A program made the position numbers and the translations under genes. Below are positions 6,755 to 13,575 of a DNA stretch of 13,575 nucleotides, in pieces. The DNA comes from JAAXGI01 sp963579625 (GTDB lineage Bacteria > Gemmatimonadota > Gemmatimonadetes > Longimicrobiales > Gaopeijiaceae), in assembly GCA_963579625.1 (NCBI GenBank), contig CAUZHN010000064.1, positions 1 to 13,575 on the forward strand, read 5' to 3'. Below the pieces are notes generated by a model, which saw only the letters and a program-made list of their open reading frames with translations, searched no databases and was not told the origin of the DNA. The stretch's first letter is position 1; every line of letters begins with the position of its first letter.

Positions 6755-7447
6755 TCAGTTGGTCGTAAATGTAATCGGAACCTGAATCCAAACCGCGACT
6801 ACCTCGTCGCGGTTCAGGGCCGGGCTAAACTGGAATACGTCAGCAACTCGCATCGCAGCCGCGTCAAGCTGCTCGAACCCCGAGCTCTCGGCCACGAGCA
6901 CGTTTTCCAGAGACCCCGTGTTGTCAATGAAGAAATGCATAAGCACCGTTCCACCGACTCCGGAGTCTCTCAGGACCGCTGGGTACTCTCGCACCAGAGC
7001 CGCCTGAACCTGGGTCCGGTTGGAAATCGAAGGAGCAACCTCATAGGGCGTGAAGGTCGGCTGGGCCGCAATGTCGATCACCACGGCATCCGCCGGGGGC
7101 GGTGGCAAATCCTCGATCGGATTTTGCTCGAAGGTAGTCGGCGCGATCGTCACATTTGTGTCGATCGCCGCACTGGTCACTACGGGGTTAGCCGGGCGCG
7201 CTATTGCCTCTGGCGGAGGCGGTATCTCGATCTCAGGCGGGAGCTCGATGGCCTCGATCTCCGTCATGGCAAACGTGACGTCGGACGCCTCCAGATCCGG
7301 AAAATACGCCATGACAAAAAAATGCACGACCGTCGCCACAACCATTGAGCCCCAGAACCAAGAACCGAAAGATCGTTTGAACCGATCGTTCGCCGTCTCG
7401 AAGATATCCTGGGACATTTCAGTACGAGCAGGATCATTCATCATCAT
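6755..7447 (-). CDS. tonB: TonB-family energy transducer
   Basis: Carries proton-motive energy from the ExbB/ExbD motor to outer membrane receptors. The product has 230 residues: a cytoplasmic N terminus, one membrane segment at about 31-49 (FWGSMVVATVVHFFVMAYF, with a His in the segment as in TonB), a proline- and acid-rich periplasmic linker (ELPPEIEIPPPPEAI and DLPPPPADAV), and a TonB C-terminal domain at about 143-229 (VREYPAVLRDSGVGGTVLM, then LDAAAMRVADVFQFSPALN). The linker is short and lacks the long Glu-Pro/Lys-Pro repeats of enteric TonB, as in many non-enteric homologues. The start ATG 7447 overlaps the exbD stop by 4 nt and begins three ATGs in a row; with GGAGAG directly upstream, the third ATG (7441) has better spacing. 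It is the last gene of its operon. Confidence 0.9.
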   Translation of the reverse strand: MMMNDPARTEMSQDIFETANDRFKRSFGSWFWGSMVVATVVHFFVMAYFPDLEASDVTFAMTEIEAIELPPEIEIPPPPEAIARPANPVVTSAAIDTNVTIAPTTFEQNPIEDLPPPPADAVVIDIAAQPTFTPYEVAPSISNRTQVQAALVREYPAVLRDSGVGGTVLMHFFIDNTGSLENVLVAESSGFEQLDAAAMRVADVFQFSPALNRDEVVAVWIQVPITFTTN

Positions 7448-7890
7448 CTCTCCACGGTCATACGTCGCTCTAGATCTGTCGCGAACACCACGTACACCGC
7501 GCCAGACCGCTTAAGCTGCTCTTGCACCAGATCCACGAACCGATACGGAACCAGAGCGTCGGCTCTCAGTGAAATAATGAGTCGCTGTCCCGACTGCATC
7601 CACTGCGGTCCAACTACTGCAGCCACATCTTGCATCGGGACGAGTCGGTCATTGATCCAGATATCCCCATTCCGCTCCAGCCACACATAAAGGATGTTGT
7701 CCCGCTTCTCATCGATCTGCTCGGTAGCAGCCGCTGAGGGCCACTGAATGGGCCGCTCGCGCTCGTTTTGGAACACCGTGGTGACCATGAAGAAGATCAG
7801 TAGTAGGAAGGCGATATCGGCCATGGATGAAGAGGGAATTGTCGATGACGCCTTGGTCTTCCGTTCGAACCCTCCGTCTTTCATTCCCAT
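7444..7890 (-). CDS. exbD: ExbD/TolR-family biopolymer transport protein (second copy)
   Basis: Stator partner of ExbB in the TonB-type proton motor. The product has 148 residues: a short cytoplasmic N terminus, one membrane helix (SMADIAFLLLIFFMVTTVF, about 22-40) holding the conserved proton-carrying Asp (D25), and a periplasmic domain. It lies 3 nt after the first exbD. ATG 7890 has AGGAG 9 nt upstream; ATG 7884, two codons later, has TGAGG 7 nt upstream and is equally possible. The membrane helix is almost identical to that of the neighbouring copy, while the periplasmic domains differ strongly, so the two are old paralogues and may form a heteromeric ExbD pair. Confidence 0.9.
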   Translation of the reverse strand: MGMKDGGFERKTKASSTIPSSSMADIAFLLLIFFMVTTVFQNERERPIQWPSAAATEQIDEKRDNILYVWLERNGDIWINDRLVPMQDVAAVVGPQWMQSGQRLIISLRADALVPYRFVDLVQEQLKRSGAVYVVFATDLERRMTVER

Positions 7891-7893
7891 ACC

Positions 7894-8319
7894 TCAAGTC
7901 TCCTCAAGAAGTTGGAGCGAAATGCGTTCCGCTCCTGCCAGCTGAAGTGCATCGAGTACGGAGATCATATGCTCATGTGCCGCATCCGGATGAGTCTTCA
8001 CAGCAGCGATCAGATTTGGATTCTGGGCAACTTCCGACCGCCACACGCTTTCAATCTGCGACGGCGTCATTTGCTGCTCATCTTCGGAGTCCCCATAGCG
8101 TACAACGACAACACCGCTCGGCTGGACTTGGAGGTGGAGCACGTTCCTTTGGGAAACCTCTACTTCCTCGGCTTCCTCGGGCAGAACAACTCTGAGCCCT
8201 GAATCCCTAGGGAAGACAGTCGTCACCAAGAAGAAGATCAAGAGAAGGAATGCGATGTCCGCCATTGAAGCACTGGGGATCTCATCACTGACCTTCGACT
8301 TCTTATTCATGATTGCCAC
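7894..8319 (-). CDS. exbD: ExbD/TolR-family biopolymer transport protein (first copy)
   Basis: The product has 141 residues: a cytoplasmic N terminus, a membrane helix (SMADIAFLLLIFFLVTTVF, about 18-36) with the conserved Asp at D21, and a periplasmic domain rich in acidic residues (LPEEAEEVEV). It should assemble with the upstream ExbB-like channel and the TonB encoded two genes on. GTG 8319 is taken as the start because AGGAG lies 10 nt upstream; ATG 8310 is in frame but 19 nt from that site. A 77-nt gap with a perfect small hairpin separates it from exbB. TolR is a possible alternative name, but the TonB rather than TolA partner supports ExbD. Confidence 0.9.
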   Translation of the reverse strand: MAIMNKKSKVSDEIPSASMADIAFLLLIFFLVTTVFPRDSGLRVVLPEEAEEVEVSQRNVLHLQVQPSGVVVVRYGDSEDEQQMTPSQIESVWRSEVAQNPNLIAAVKTHPDAAHEHMISVLDALQLAGAERISLQLLEET

Positions 8320-8364
8320 GAGACATTATCTCCTGAGCTATAGTTCGGTACAATCAATATTACT

Positions 8365-8381
8365 TGATAGGCTCCCTATCA
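8365..8381 (-). promoter_or_regulatory. Small perfect inverted repeat between exbB and exbD
   Basis: TGATAGG and CCTATCA form a 7-bp stem with a 3-nt loop, followed on the minus strand by the A+T-rich AGTAATATTGATTG. It sits in the only sizeable gap of the operon (8320-8396). It may be a processing site or weak attenuator lowering exbD output relative to exbB, or a protein-binding site. Confidence 0.4.
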
Positions 8382-8396
8382 GGTTTTGGATTGGCG

Positions 8397-9083
8397 CTAT
8401 CCCTGACCACCCGCAGCACCAGCATCCGAGACCATTTGCACCCTGCCTTCCTGCTCAAGATCCCAGACAAGGTTCAGAATCTGCTGCGTCCCCTGCTCCA
8501 TGTCCACGATGAGCCTATCGATACGGGTCACAAAAAAGTTGTATCCAATATTCGTCGGGATCGCAATGAGAAGCCCTGTAGCTGTTGTGAGGAGCGCAAC
8601 CTTGATGCCGCCCGCCACCAGGGTCGGATCCACGTCGCCGGCGGTCTCGATTGACGCGAACGCCATGATCATCCCCGCTACGGTCCCGAGAAACCCCATA
8701 AGAGGGGCCACATTGGCCACCGTCGCAAGAATAACGAGCCCCCGCTCTAGAAAGCCTAGCTCAATCGTGCCCGTCGTATCGATCGCCTGTTCGAGCTCTG
8801 CCTCCTTGAACTGCCCGGCCCGTATCCGCCTGAGGCCTACTAGAAGGATGGCCGCTGTAGGTCCAGGCGTCTCAGTGCATCTCCGGATTGCCTCATCGAT
8901 CTCACCCGACTGGCTGAGTTCCTGGACTTCCTCGAGGATCCGGTCAGTTCCCTTGTGTGCAACGTAGAGGGTGAACGCCTTCGCTATGATGACTCCCAGC
9001 GCAACCAGAGAGCATAAAACAAGGGCGTACATCATTGGCCCCCCGTCCGCAAAGAGCGTCATCAAGTTGTACTGGACGTTCAC
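8397..9083 (-). CDS. exbB: ExbB/TolQ/MotA-family proton channel protein
   Basis: Inner membrane channel subunit that, with ExbD, powers TonB. The product has 228 residues with three membrane segments at about 17-39, 115-143 and 160-185. The family signature is VANVAPLMGFLGTVAGMI (122-139), and the third helix contains ALLTTATGLLIAIPTNIGYNFF. The large cytoplasmic loop (about 40-112) and a cytoplasmic C terminus are as expected. GTG 9083 is chosen because AAAGGAG lies 7 nt upstream. It is the first gene of the exbB-exbD-exbD-tonB operon and has its own promoter candidate at 9169-9198. The TonB gene in the operon favours ExbB over TolQ. Confidence 0.92.
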   Translation of the reverse strand: MNVQYNLMTLFADGGPMMYALVLCSLVALGVIIAKAFTLYVAHKGTDRILEEVQELSQSGEIDEAIRRCTETPGPTAAILLVGLRRIRAGQFKEAELEQAIDTTGTIELGFLERGLVILATVANVAPLMGFLGTVAGMIMAFASIETAGDVDPTLVAGGIKVALLTTATGLLIAIPTNIGYNFFVTRIDRLIVDMEQGTQQILNLVWDLEQEGRVQMVSDAGAAGGQG

Positions 9084-9090
9084 TACCAGA

Positions 9091-9097
9091 CTCCTTT
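9091..9097 (-). promoter_or_regulatory. Ribosome binding site fixing the exbB GTG start
   Basis: AAAGGAG on the minus strand, 7 nt before GTG 9083. It decides for the GTG rather than the later in-frame ATG (Met8). Confidence 0.7.
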
Positions 9098-9168
9098 CAA
9101 ATGACTCAAGGCTAGTGCCCCGAGACGCCCAGAACTTGGACGTAATCAGTCAGATTAATCGCCCGCGG

Positions 9169-9198
9169 AATGTATCGGGCACGTCCCGAACCTGTCAA
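9169..9198 (-). promoter_or_regulatory. Sigma70-like promoter for the exbB operon with an internal inverted repeat
   Basis: On the minus strand TTGACA (9193-9198, a perfect -35) is followed after 18 nt by TACATT (9169-9174, four of six to TATAAT). It lies in the 122-nt gap after cdaA, about 85 nt before exbB. The spacer holds the inverted repeat TCGGG-ACGTG-CCCGA (9175-9189), placed where a repressor would block polymerase. The operator role is inference. Confidence 0.6.
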
Positions 9199-9205
9199 CG
9201 CGATC

Positions 9206-10009
9206 TTACCCGGGGCTCGATCTCAGCCATAGACCACCTCTGGCCTCCGGAAGAGCGCCCTCCAACAGTTCCCTCAGCCGAACAGTCTCAACCCCCACTT
9301 CGATCCTGTTTCCATGCGCCACCGAGATGCGGGATGTCTCTTCACTGATAACGATCACAATCGCATCTGACTCTTCGGAAAGCCCCAGGGCCGCCCGATG
9401 CCGCGTCCCCAACGACTTGTCGTAAAGGCGTGTCTGAGTCAGAGGAAGAATGGCCCCTGCAGCCTTGATCGTATCTCCCGTGATTATCACCGCGCCATCG
9501 TGGAGTGGAGAGAGGGGGGTGAAGATCGTGATCAACATCTCCCTAGAAACCCGGGCCTCGATCGCGCTTCCCGACCGCGCGTACTCATCTAGGGACACTT
9601 CGTTTTCCAGCACGATGATAGCTCCGGTCTTCGTACGGGAAAGCTGTTCCACCGCCTCGATCAGCTCATCGACAACCTTGCGGCTCTCCAACTTTGCAAA
9701 CATTCGAAACATCCGGGTCTGACCCAGACGGGCCAGCGCAGCGCGGAGTTCAGGCTGGAATACGACGAGTGCCGCTATCGCTCCAAACTGGAACAGCGTC
9801 TCGAGAAGAGTCCGGATCAATGAGAAGTTCAGGACCCGAGCAAGAAAATAGATTCCAGCGAGAAACCCGACGCCCAGGATCATCTGCATGGCCCGGGTGC
9901 GCTGGAGAAGGAGGAGCACCCGGTACACGAGAGCGGCCACGATGACGATCTCGATTAGATCTGCCCAACCAGGCCTTATGATCTGGAACTGCTCCCAGAG
10001 GACGTTCAA
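9206..10009 (-). CDS. cdaA: Diadenylate cyclase CdaA (c-di-AMP synthase)
   Basis: Joins two ATP molecules into cyclic di-AMP, a second messenger for potassium and osmotic control and for cell wall homeostasis. The product has 267 residues, the usual CdaA length. Hydrophobic segments at about 17-36, 41-60 and 72-84 anchor it in the inner membrane; the DAC domain follows, with the catalytic motifs LSPLHDGAVII (DGA at 171-173) and GTRHRAALGLSE (RHR at 203-205). The start is TTG 10009, supported by GGAGGAGAG 6 nt upstream and by a 4-nt TTGA overlap with the folP stop. No cdaR (YbbR-domain) or glmM gene follows, unlike the Firmicutes cdaA-cdaR-glmM operon; pairing with folP is known from other phyla. 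A 122-nt gap with a promoter separates it from exbB. Confidence 0.95.
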   Translation of the reverse strand: MNVLWEQFQIIRPGWADLIEIVIVAALVYRVLLLLQRTRAMQMILGVGFLAGIYFLARVLNFSLIRTLLETLFQFGAIAALVVFQPELRAALARLGQTRMFRMFAKLESRKVVDELIEAVEQLSRTKTGAIIVLENEVSLDEYARSGSAIEARVSREMLITIFTPLSPLHDGAVIITGDTIKAAGAILPLTQTRLYDKSLGTRHRAALGLSEESDAIVIVISEETSRISVAHGNRIEVGVETVRLRELLEGALPEARGGLWLRSSPG

Positions 10010-10908
10010 GCCGTGCTCTCCTCCAAGCCTTGCTCGTCAACGGCATGTGCTACCGCGAGAGCCTGCACCGTGGGAGCCACATCGTGGACTCGGAAGAGTC
10101 TGGCGCCGCCCTGATAGGCGATCAGGCAAGCGGCTGCGGTTCCCACAGCGCGCTCTTGCAGCGGCACCTCCAACAGATCCCCGAGGAAGCTCTTTCTGCT
10201 CGGTCCAACCAACACGGGAAATCCAAGCTTCCTAAGTCTCGGAATTTCCCCTAGGAGAGCGAGGCTCTGGCGCGACGTCTTCGCAAATCCAATCCCAGGG
10301 TCCAGGACGATCGCCTCCTGTTCTATGCCCCCCTTCTTAGCGTAATCAACGGCGAGGCCCAACTCATACGAGACATCTGCGGACAGGTTATCGTAGCTGG
10401 CTCGATTCCCCATGGTCTCAGGGGTGCCTCTCATGTGCATGAGTACCACTCCGGCGCCAGCCTTCGCTACGACATCGACCATTCCAGTGTCGAAGACAAG
10501 TGCGGAAACATCATTCACGACCGCAGCTCCGGCCGCCAGTGCAGCTTCAGCCACCTGGGCCTTTCGAGTATCGACAGAAATGGGCACTCCGCAACGCTCG
10601 ACGAGCATCTCGACCACAGGGAGGACACGCCGCAACTCCTCGCCGACTTCCACGGCCGAGGCTCCCGGTCGGGTCGACTCACCACCCACGTCCAGAATTC
10701 CTGCTCCCTCTCGGACCATCTGGTCAGCACGCCCAACCACGACTTCCAAGTTTGGGAGTTCTCCACCATCAGAAAAGGAATCGGGCGTCAGGTTTAGGAT
10801 CCCCACCACGACCGGATCAGCCAGCGAAATTGACCCTCCCGCGATCTCCCACACTTGGTGATGAGAGAAAGGCTGCGAATTCGATGTCGGGTAGGAAGAT
10901 CCCCTCAT
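10006..10908 (-). CDS. folP: Dihydropteroate synthase
   Basis: Condenses p-aminobenzoate with dihydropterin pyrophosphate to form dihydropteroate in folate synthesis; it is the sulfonamide target. The 300-residue TIM barrel shows all the pterin and pABA site motifs: GILNLTPDSFSDGG (36-49), DVGGESTRPGA (73-83), ISVDTRK (110-116), VNDVSAL (131-137), VVLMHMRGTPETM (154-166), DPGIGFAKT (203-211), LVGPSRKSFLG (233-243) and RVHDVAP (273-279). ATG 10908 overlaps the ftsH stop by 4 nt (ATGA) with GAGG close upstream. A GTG at residue 19 is an alternative that would give a more typical length. The 3' end overlaps cdaA by 4 nt. Nothing suggests a sulfonamide-resistant Sul-type enzyme. Confidence 0.97.
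   Translation of the reverse strand: MRGSSYPTSNSQPFSHHQVWEIAGGSISLADPVVVGILNLTPDSFSDGGELPNLEVVVGRADQMVREGAGILDVGGESTRPGASAVEVGEELRRVLPVVEMLVERCGVPISVDTRKAQVAEAALAAGAAVVNDVSALVFDTGMVDVVAKAGAGVVLMHMRGTPETMGNRASYDNLSADVSYELGLAVDYAKKGGIEQEAIVLDPGIGFAKTSRQSLALLGEIPRLRKLGFPVLVGPSRKSFLGDLLEVPLQERAVGTAAACLIAYQGGARLFRVHDVAPTVQALAVAHAVDEQGLEESTA
10016..10024 (-). promoter_or_regulatory. Ribosome binding site fixing the cdaA TTG start
   Basis: GGAGGAGAG on the minus strand, 6 nt before TTG 10009 and inside the 3' end of folP. It supports the rare TTG start and independent initiation of cdaA. Confidence 0.7.
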
Positions 10909-13019
10909 CCTCGCGAGGGATCCGGACCAGGATCTTCTCGTGAGAGATGTGCTGCTGGCGAGGAGACGGGAGCCCCTTCGCCAGCTGCGGGAGAACTCAC
11001 TTCGTCCGTGTCAGCATCAGGTGCCTCCGAGTCGGGAGAACCCGTGGACTGCGATTGGTCTTCCTCCGAATCGCCCGAGTGGTCGCGGTCCTGGGAGTCG
11101 GAAGGTGCTTCCACATCGGGTGGTTGAGTTGCCTCCCTCAGCGGTGGGAGAGCCTTTCCCTGAGCCAGAAGCTCAACCTCGTTCCGGTCCAAGGTCTCTC
11201 GCTCAAGAAGCGCAGTGGCGATTGCTTCCAGAAGCTCCCGTTCGTTACCGAGCACCTCTTGGGCTCTTTGGTGCGCTTCATCCAGGGTGCGCTTTATCTC
11301 CCTGTCCACAAGCTGCGAGGTGTGCTCAGAGATCTCCCGCTTCTGAGTGATCTCCCTCCCCAGGAACACCTCACGGTCCGCATCCCCAATGGCCATCAAC
11401 CCCACTAAATCCGACATTCCAAAGCGGGTAACCATTCTCCTCGCCATATCCGTGGCCCGCTCGATGTCATTACCAGCCCCGGTCGTGACCTTATCGGGCC
11501 CGAAGATCATCTCTTCGGCCACCCGCCCACCAAAGAGCATGCTGAGCTGCCCCTCCAACCAATCGCGGGTGTAGGAATGACGATCCTCCTCAGGGAGGGA
11601 CGCGGTGAGCCCCAGCGCTCTACCACGCGGCACAATCGTAACCTTGTGGATCGGATCCAAGCCCGGAATGCAAAGCCCGACGACCGCGTGCCCGGCTTCA
11701 TGGTAGGCCGTGAGCTTCCGCTCCTTATCGGTGAGCACCATGCTTCGACGCTCGGCCCCGAGCATCACCTTGTCCTTTGCGCTCTCGAAGTCCTCCATCG
11801 CGACCTTCTTGGCACCCCCGCGAGCCGCGAGGAGCGCAGCCTCATTACATATGTTCGCGAGGTCCGCTCCCGAAAGCCCAGGCGTACCTTTCGCTACTGT
11901 ACCGAGTTCTACGTCGTCTTCGAGTGGCAGCTTACTGGCATGGACAATCAGGATCTGCTCTCGGCCCCTCACGTCAGGGGAGTCGACAACGACCTGACGG
12001 TCGAACCGTCCCGGGCGCAGCAGAGCGGGATCCAGAACGTCAGGCCGGTTCGTCGCGGCCAACAGGATGATACCTTCGTTGGTTTCGAACCCGTCCATTT
12101 CGACGAGGAGTTGGTTCAGAGTCTGTTCCCGTTCGTCATGTCCGCCACCTAGTCCAGCGCCCCTGTGTCGGCCCACCGCATCGATTTCGTCGATGAAGAT
12201 GATGCACGGAGCGTGGGCCTTCCCCTGTTCGAAGAGGTCACGCACCCGGGACGCTCCAACCCCTACGAACATTTCTACGAAGTCGGAACCGGACATCTGG
12301 AAGAAGGGGCACTCGGCTTCGCCAGCCACCGCCTTGGCCATCAACGTCTTTCCCGTACCCGGTGGGCCGATGAGAAGTACGCCCTTCGGAAGGCGTCCTC
12401 CCAGCCGGGCGAACCTTTGAGGGTCTTTAAGGAATTCGATGATCTCCTCAAGTTCGTGCTTCGCCTCATCGGCTCCTGCGACGTCTTTGAAAGTCACCTT
12501 CGGGGTATCGGGAGAGATGAGCTTGGCCTTCGATCTACCAAACTGAAACGCCTTGTTTCCTCCTCCCTGCATTGTGCGGAGCAGCCAAAACCAAAAGACG
12601 ATTAGGATGACCCACGGTAGCGCGGAAATGAGAAAACTCCACCAAGGGGTCCGCTCTGGCTCGGCTCGAACATCGACGGATCGGTTCTCGAAGTCGGCCA
12701 ACAGACCCTCGGTGATCTCCCCCGGCAGGCTCGTCTCGAAAAAGGTGTACTCCTGCCCCTCCCGTGTAACAGCCCTGCTAAACTCTCCTTCGACGAGGAC
12801 CCCCTGGATAACCGTCACCGACTCGATGTTCCCCTGAGCGAGTTCTGACCTAAAATCTGAATAGGAGAACTCGTACCGTGGCTGTACCTCTCCTCGAAAC
12901 AGACTCAGGAAGAGAAGCGGCAACAGTATCACGAGGATCCAGAAGGAGCTCCTCTTGGACAGACGATTCCAGCCCGTATCTTTCGGGTCGGACTTCCGTG
13001 TGGGTTGTCGTTTGGCCAT
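10905..13019 (-). CDS. ftsH: ATP-dependent zinc metalloprotease FtsH
   Basis: Hexameric membrane protease that extracts and degrades damaged or regulatory membrane and cytoplasmic proteins. The product has 704 residues. Membrane helices at about 25-41 and 126-147 flank a periplasmic domain. The AAA domain has Walker A GPPGTGKT (218-225), Walker B IIFIDEID (273-280), and the second region of homology with TNRPDVLDPALLRPGRFDR (323-341), including two arginine fingers. The peptidase motif is HEAGH (440-444), with the third zinc ligand probably D518 in GAGNDIERATD. Residues 633-704 are an acidic, Pro/Ser-rich, probably disordered tail beyond the usual FtsH end. ATG 13019 precedes a basic N terminus; only a weak GAGAGAG lies upstream. 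tilS lies 145 nt upstream, without the hpt gene often found between them, and the 3' end overlaps folP by 4 nt. Confidence 0.98.
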   Translation of the reverse strand: MAKRQPTRKSDPKDTGWNRLSKRSSFWILVILLPLLFLSLFRGEVQPRYEFSYSDFRSELAQGNIESVTVIQGVLVEGEFSRAVTREGQEYTFFETSLPGEITEGLLADFENRSVDVRAEPERTPWWSFLISALPWVILIVFWFWLLRTMQGGGNKAFQFGRSKAKLISPDTPKVTFKDVAGADEAKHELEEIIEFLKDPQRFARLGGRLPKGVLLIGPPGTGKTLMAKAVAGEAECPFFQMSGSDFVEMFVGVGASRVRDLFEQGKAHAPCIIFIDEIDAVGRHRGAGLGGGHDEREQTLNQLLVEMDGFETNEGIILLAATNRPDVLDPALLRPGRFDRQVVVDSPDVRGREQILIVHASKLPLEDDVELGTVAKGTPGLSGADLANICNEAALLAARGGAKKVAMEDFESAKDKVMLGAERRSMVLTDKERKLTAYHEAGHAVVGLCIPGLDPIHKVTIVPRGRALGLTASLPEEDRHSYTRDWLEGQLSMLFGGRVAEEMIFGPDKVTTGAGNDIERATDMARRMVTRFGMSDLVGLMAIGDADREVFLGREITQKREISEHTSQLVDREIKRTLDEAHQRAQEVLGNERELLEAIATALLERETLDRNEVELLAQGKALPPLREATQPPDVEAPSDSQDRDHSGDSEEDQSQSTGSPDSEAPDADTDEVSSPAAGEGAPVSSPAAHLSREDPGPDPSRG

Positions 13020-13164
13020 GAAGGAAAAGCTCTCTCTCGATGCCTCAGCAACCTTAGAGTGTGCGAAATCACAATGAGCGGAAGGTGCCTAGAATCGCAC
13101 CAAATCCCGCAAGAAACATAAAGGAGCCCCTAAGGAACCCCAACACAAGAACCCGCTCACCCCT
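13020..13164. other. tilS-ftsH gap with a 25-codon hydrophobic frame
   Basis: This 145-nt gap has no clear promoter or terminator. A minus-strand frame at 13069-13146 starts with GTG and would encode 25 residues with a hydrophobic core (FMFLAGFGAILGTF) and an Arg after it. It is in frame with tilS just past the tilS stop, so it could also be the relic of a longer tilS 3' end. No good Shine-Dalgarno is seen, so I do not call it a gene. Confidence 0.3.
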
Positions 13165-13575
13165 TCAGACGTTTCCAAGGTCCCTAACTCCGAAGCGCCA
13201 CCCACCCTCCTCTCTCCCATGTGCCCCTGGTGTACTATCCCGGCCCAACAACCAGACTACGAGCCCCTCCGAATCCACAATCAGTGGAAGTCGCCTCCGC
13301 TCAGAGAGTGAGACCTGTGACTCTCGGAACACCTTCTTCAGCTTCTTTCGGCCACCGCTGATGCGGATCCGATCCCCTGGACGCCATCCACGAATACGGA
13401 GTGGAAACGAGAGATCATCAGGAAGAAACTCGGCCCACTCCCATCCATCTTCGGACCCCTCCCCGCGACCCGCACCGGACATTAAGCCCCAACGCACTTG
13501 GAATCGACGGCCCGAAAGACATACCTCCCCTTCGCCATTGCCGGGGGTCTCAATGTCGAGCAACTGCTTCCCGGC
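13165..13575 (-). CDS. tilS: tRNA(Ile)-lysidine synthetase, C-terminal part (runs off the window)
   Basis: TilS converts C34 of tRNA-Ile2 to lysidine so that the tRNA reads AUA. Only the last 136 codons are inside the window; the frame is open to base 13575, so the true start lies beyond the right edge and the TTG at 13563 is not a start. The visible part is the C-terminal substrate-binding domain: FPLRIRGWRPGDRIRISGG, then KKLKKVFRESQVSLSERRR and LPLIVDSEGLVVWLLGRD, the typical R-x-x-x-P-G-D and kkLkk-f pattern. The N-terminal PP-loop ATPase domain (SGGxDS) cannot be checked. Position just upstream of ftsH is a common arrangement and supports the call. Confidence 0.85.
   Translation of the reverse strand, partial: AGKQLLDIETPGNGEGEVCLSGRRFQVRWGLMSGAGRGEGSEDGWEWAEFLPDDLSFPLRIRGWRPGDRIRISGGRKKLKKVFRESQVSLSERRRLPLIVDSEGLVVWLLGRDSTPGAHGREEGGWRFGVRDLGNV

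Noticed and set aside
7760..8280. Direct repeat of about 50 nt, spaced about 450 nt apart
   Set aside because: It is the conserved membrane-helix coding segment of the two exbD paralogues, not a mobile or recombination repeat.
10006..10908. Sulfonamide-resistant dihydropteroate synthase acquired with mobile DNA
   Set aside because: The protein has standard FolP motifs, sits in a housekeeping operon with 4-nt overlaps on both sides, and no transposase or integrase is nearby.
11577..12152. Plus-strand frame of 191 codons opposite ftsH
   Set aside because: It is antisense to highly conserved FtsH codons and has no protein-family features.

Overview
This 13.6 kb window is a compact bacterial chromosome segment in which every supported gene lies on the minus strand, so transcription runs from the right edge to the left. 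Read in that order the genes are tilS (3' end only), ftsH, folP, cdaA, exbB/tolQ-like, exbD, exbD, tonB, yggS, a divIVA-like remnant with other degraded small frames, ileS, an rluD-type pseudouridine synthase, a possible 52-residue protein, and a membrane-anchored peptidase MA-like metalloprotease. Junctions are tight: 4-nt stop/start overlaps occur at ftsH/folP, folP/cdaA, exbD/tonB, yggS/divIVA remnant and, with the start chosen here, ileS/rluD.

The ExbB/ExbD/TonB set implies an outer membrane. Moderate to high G+C, folP next to cdaA, a eukaryote-like IleRS (type 2), and a yggS - divIVA - ileS order together suggest an environmental Gemmatimonadota-like bacterium. That assignment is inference from gene order and protein style, not from a marker gene.

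Region by region. 13575-9206 is a housekeeping block: tRNA-Ile2 lysidine synthesis, membrane protein quality control, folate synthesis and c-di-AMP synthesis. 9205-6655 is an energy-transduction operon with a good sigma70-like promoter (9169-9198, with an inverted repeat between -35 and -10) and a strong hairpin terminator (6655-6690). 6613-5915 is yggS. 5914-5631 is the most unusual stretch: its first frame begins like DivIVA but stops after 22 codons, it carries the best Shine-Dalgarno sequence in the window, and coding-like signal then jumps between frames. 5630-1480 is ileS directly coupled to rluD. 1469-193 holds a possible small ORF and the metalloprotease, and a GC-rich hairpin lies at 31-61.

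The observations most worth following are the altered HIGH signature of the IleRS (G-L-H-H in place of H-x-G-H, the arrangement described for mupirocin hyper-resistant type 2 IleRS enzymes), the apparent loss of divIVA from a conserved position, and the exbB promoter/operator candidate. I found no mobile element, CRISPR array, rRNA or tRNA gene, and no convincing new multi-gene system; most of the window is core genome.
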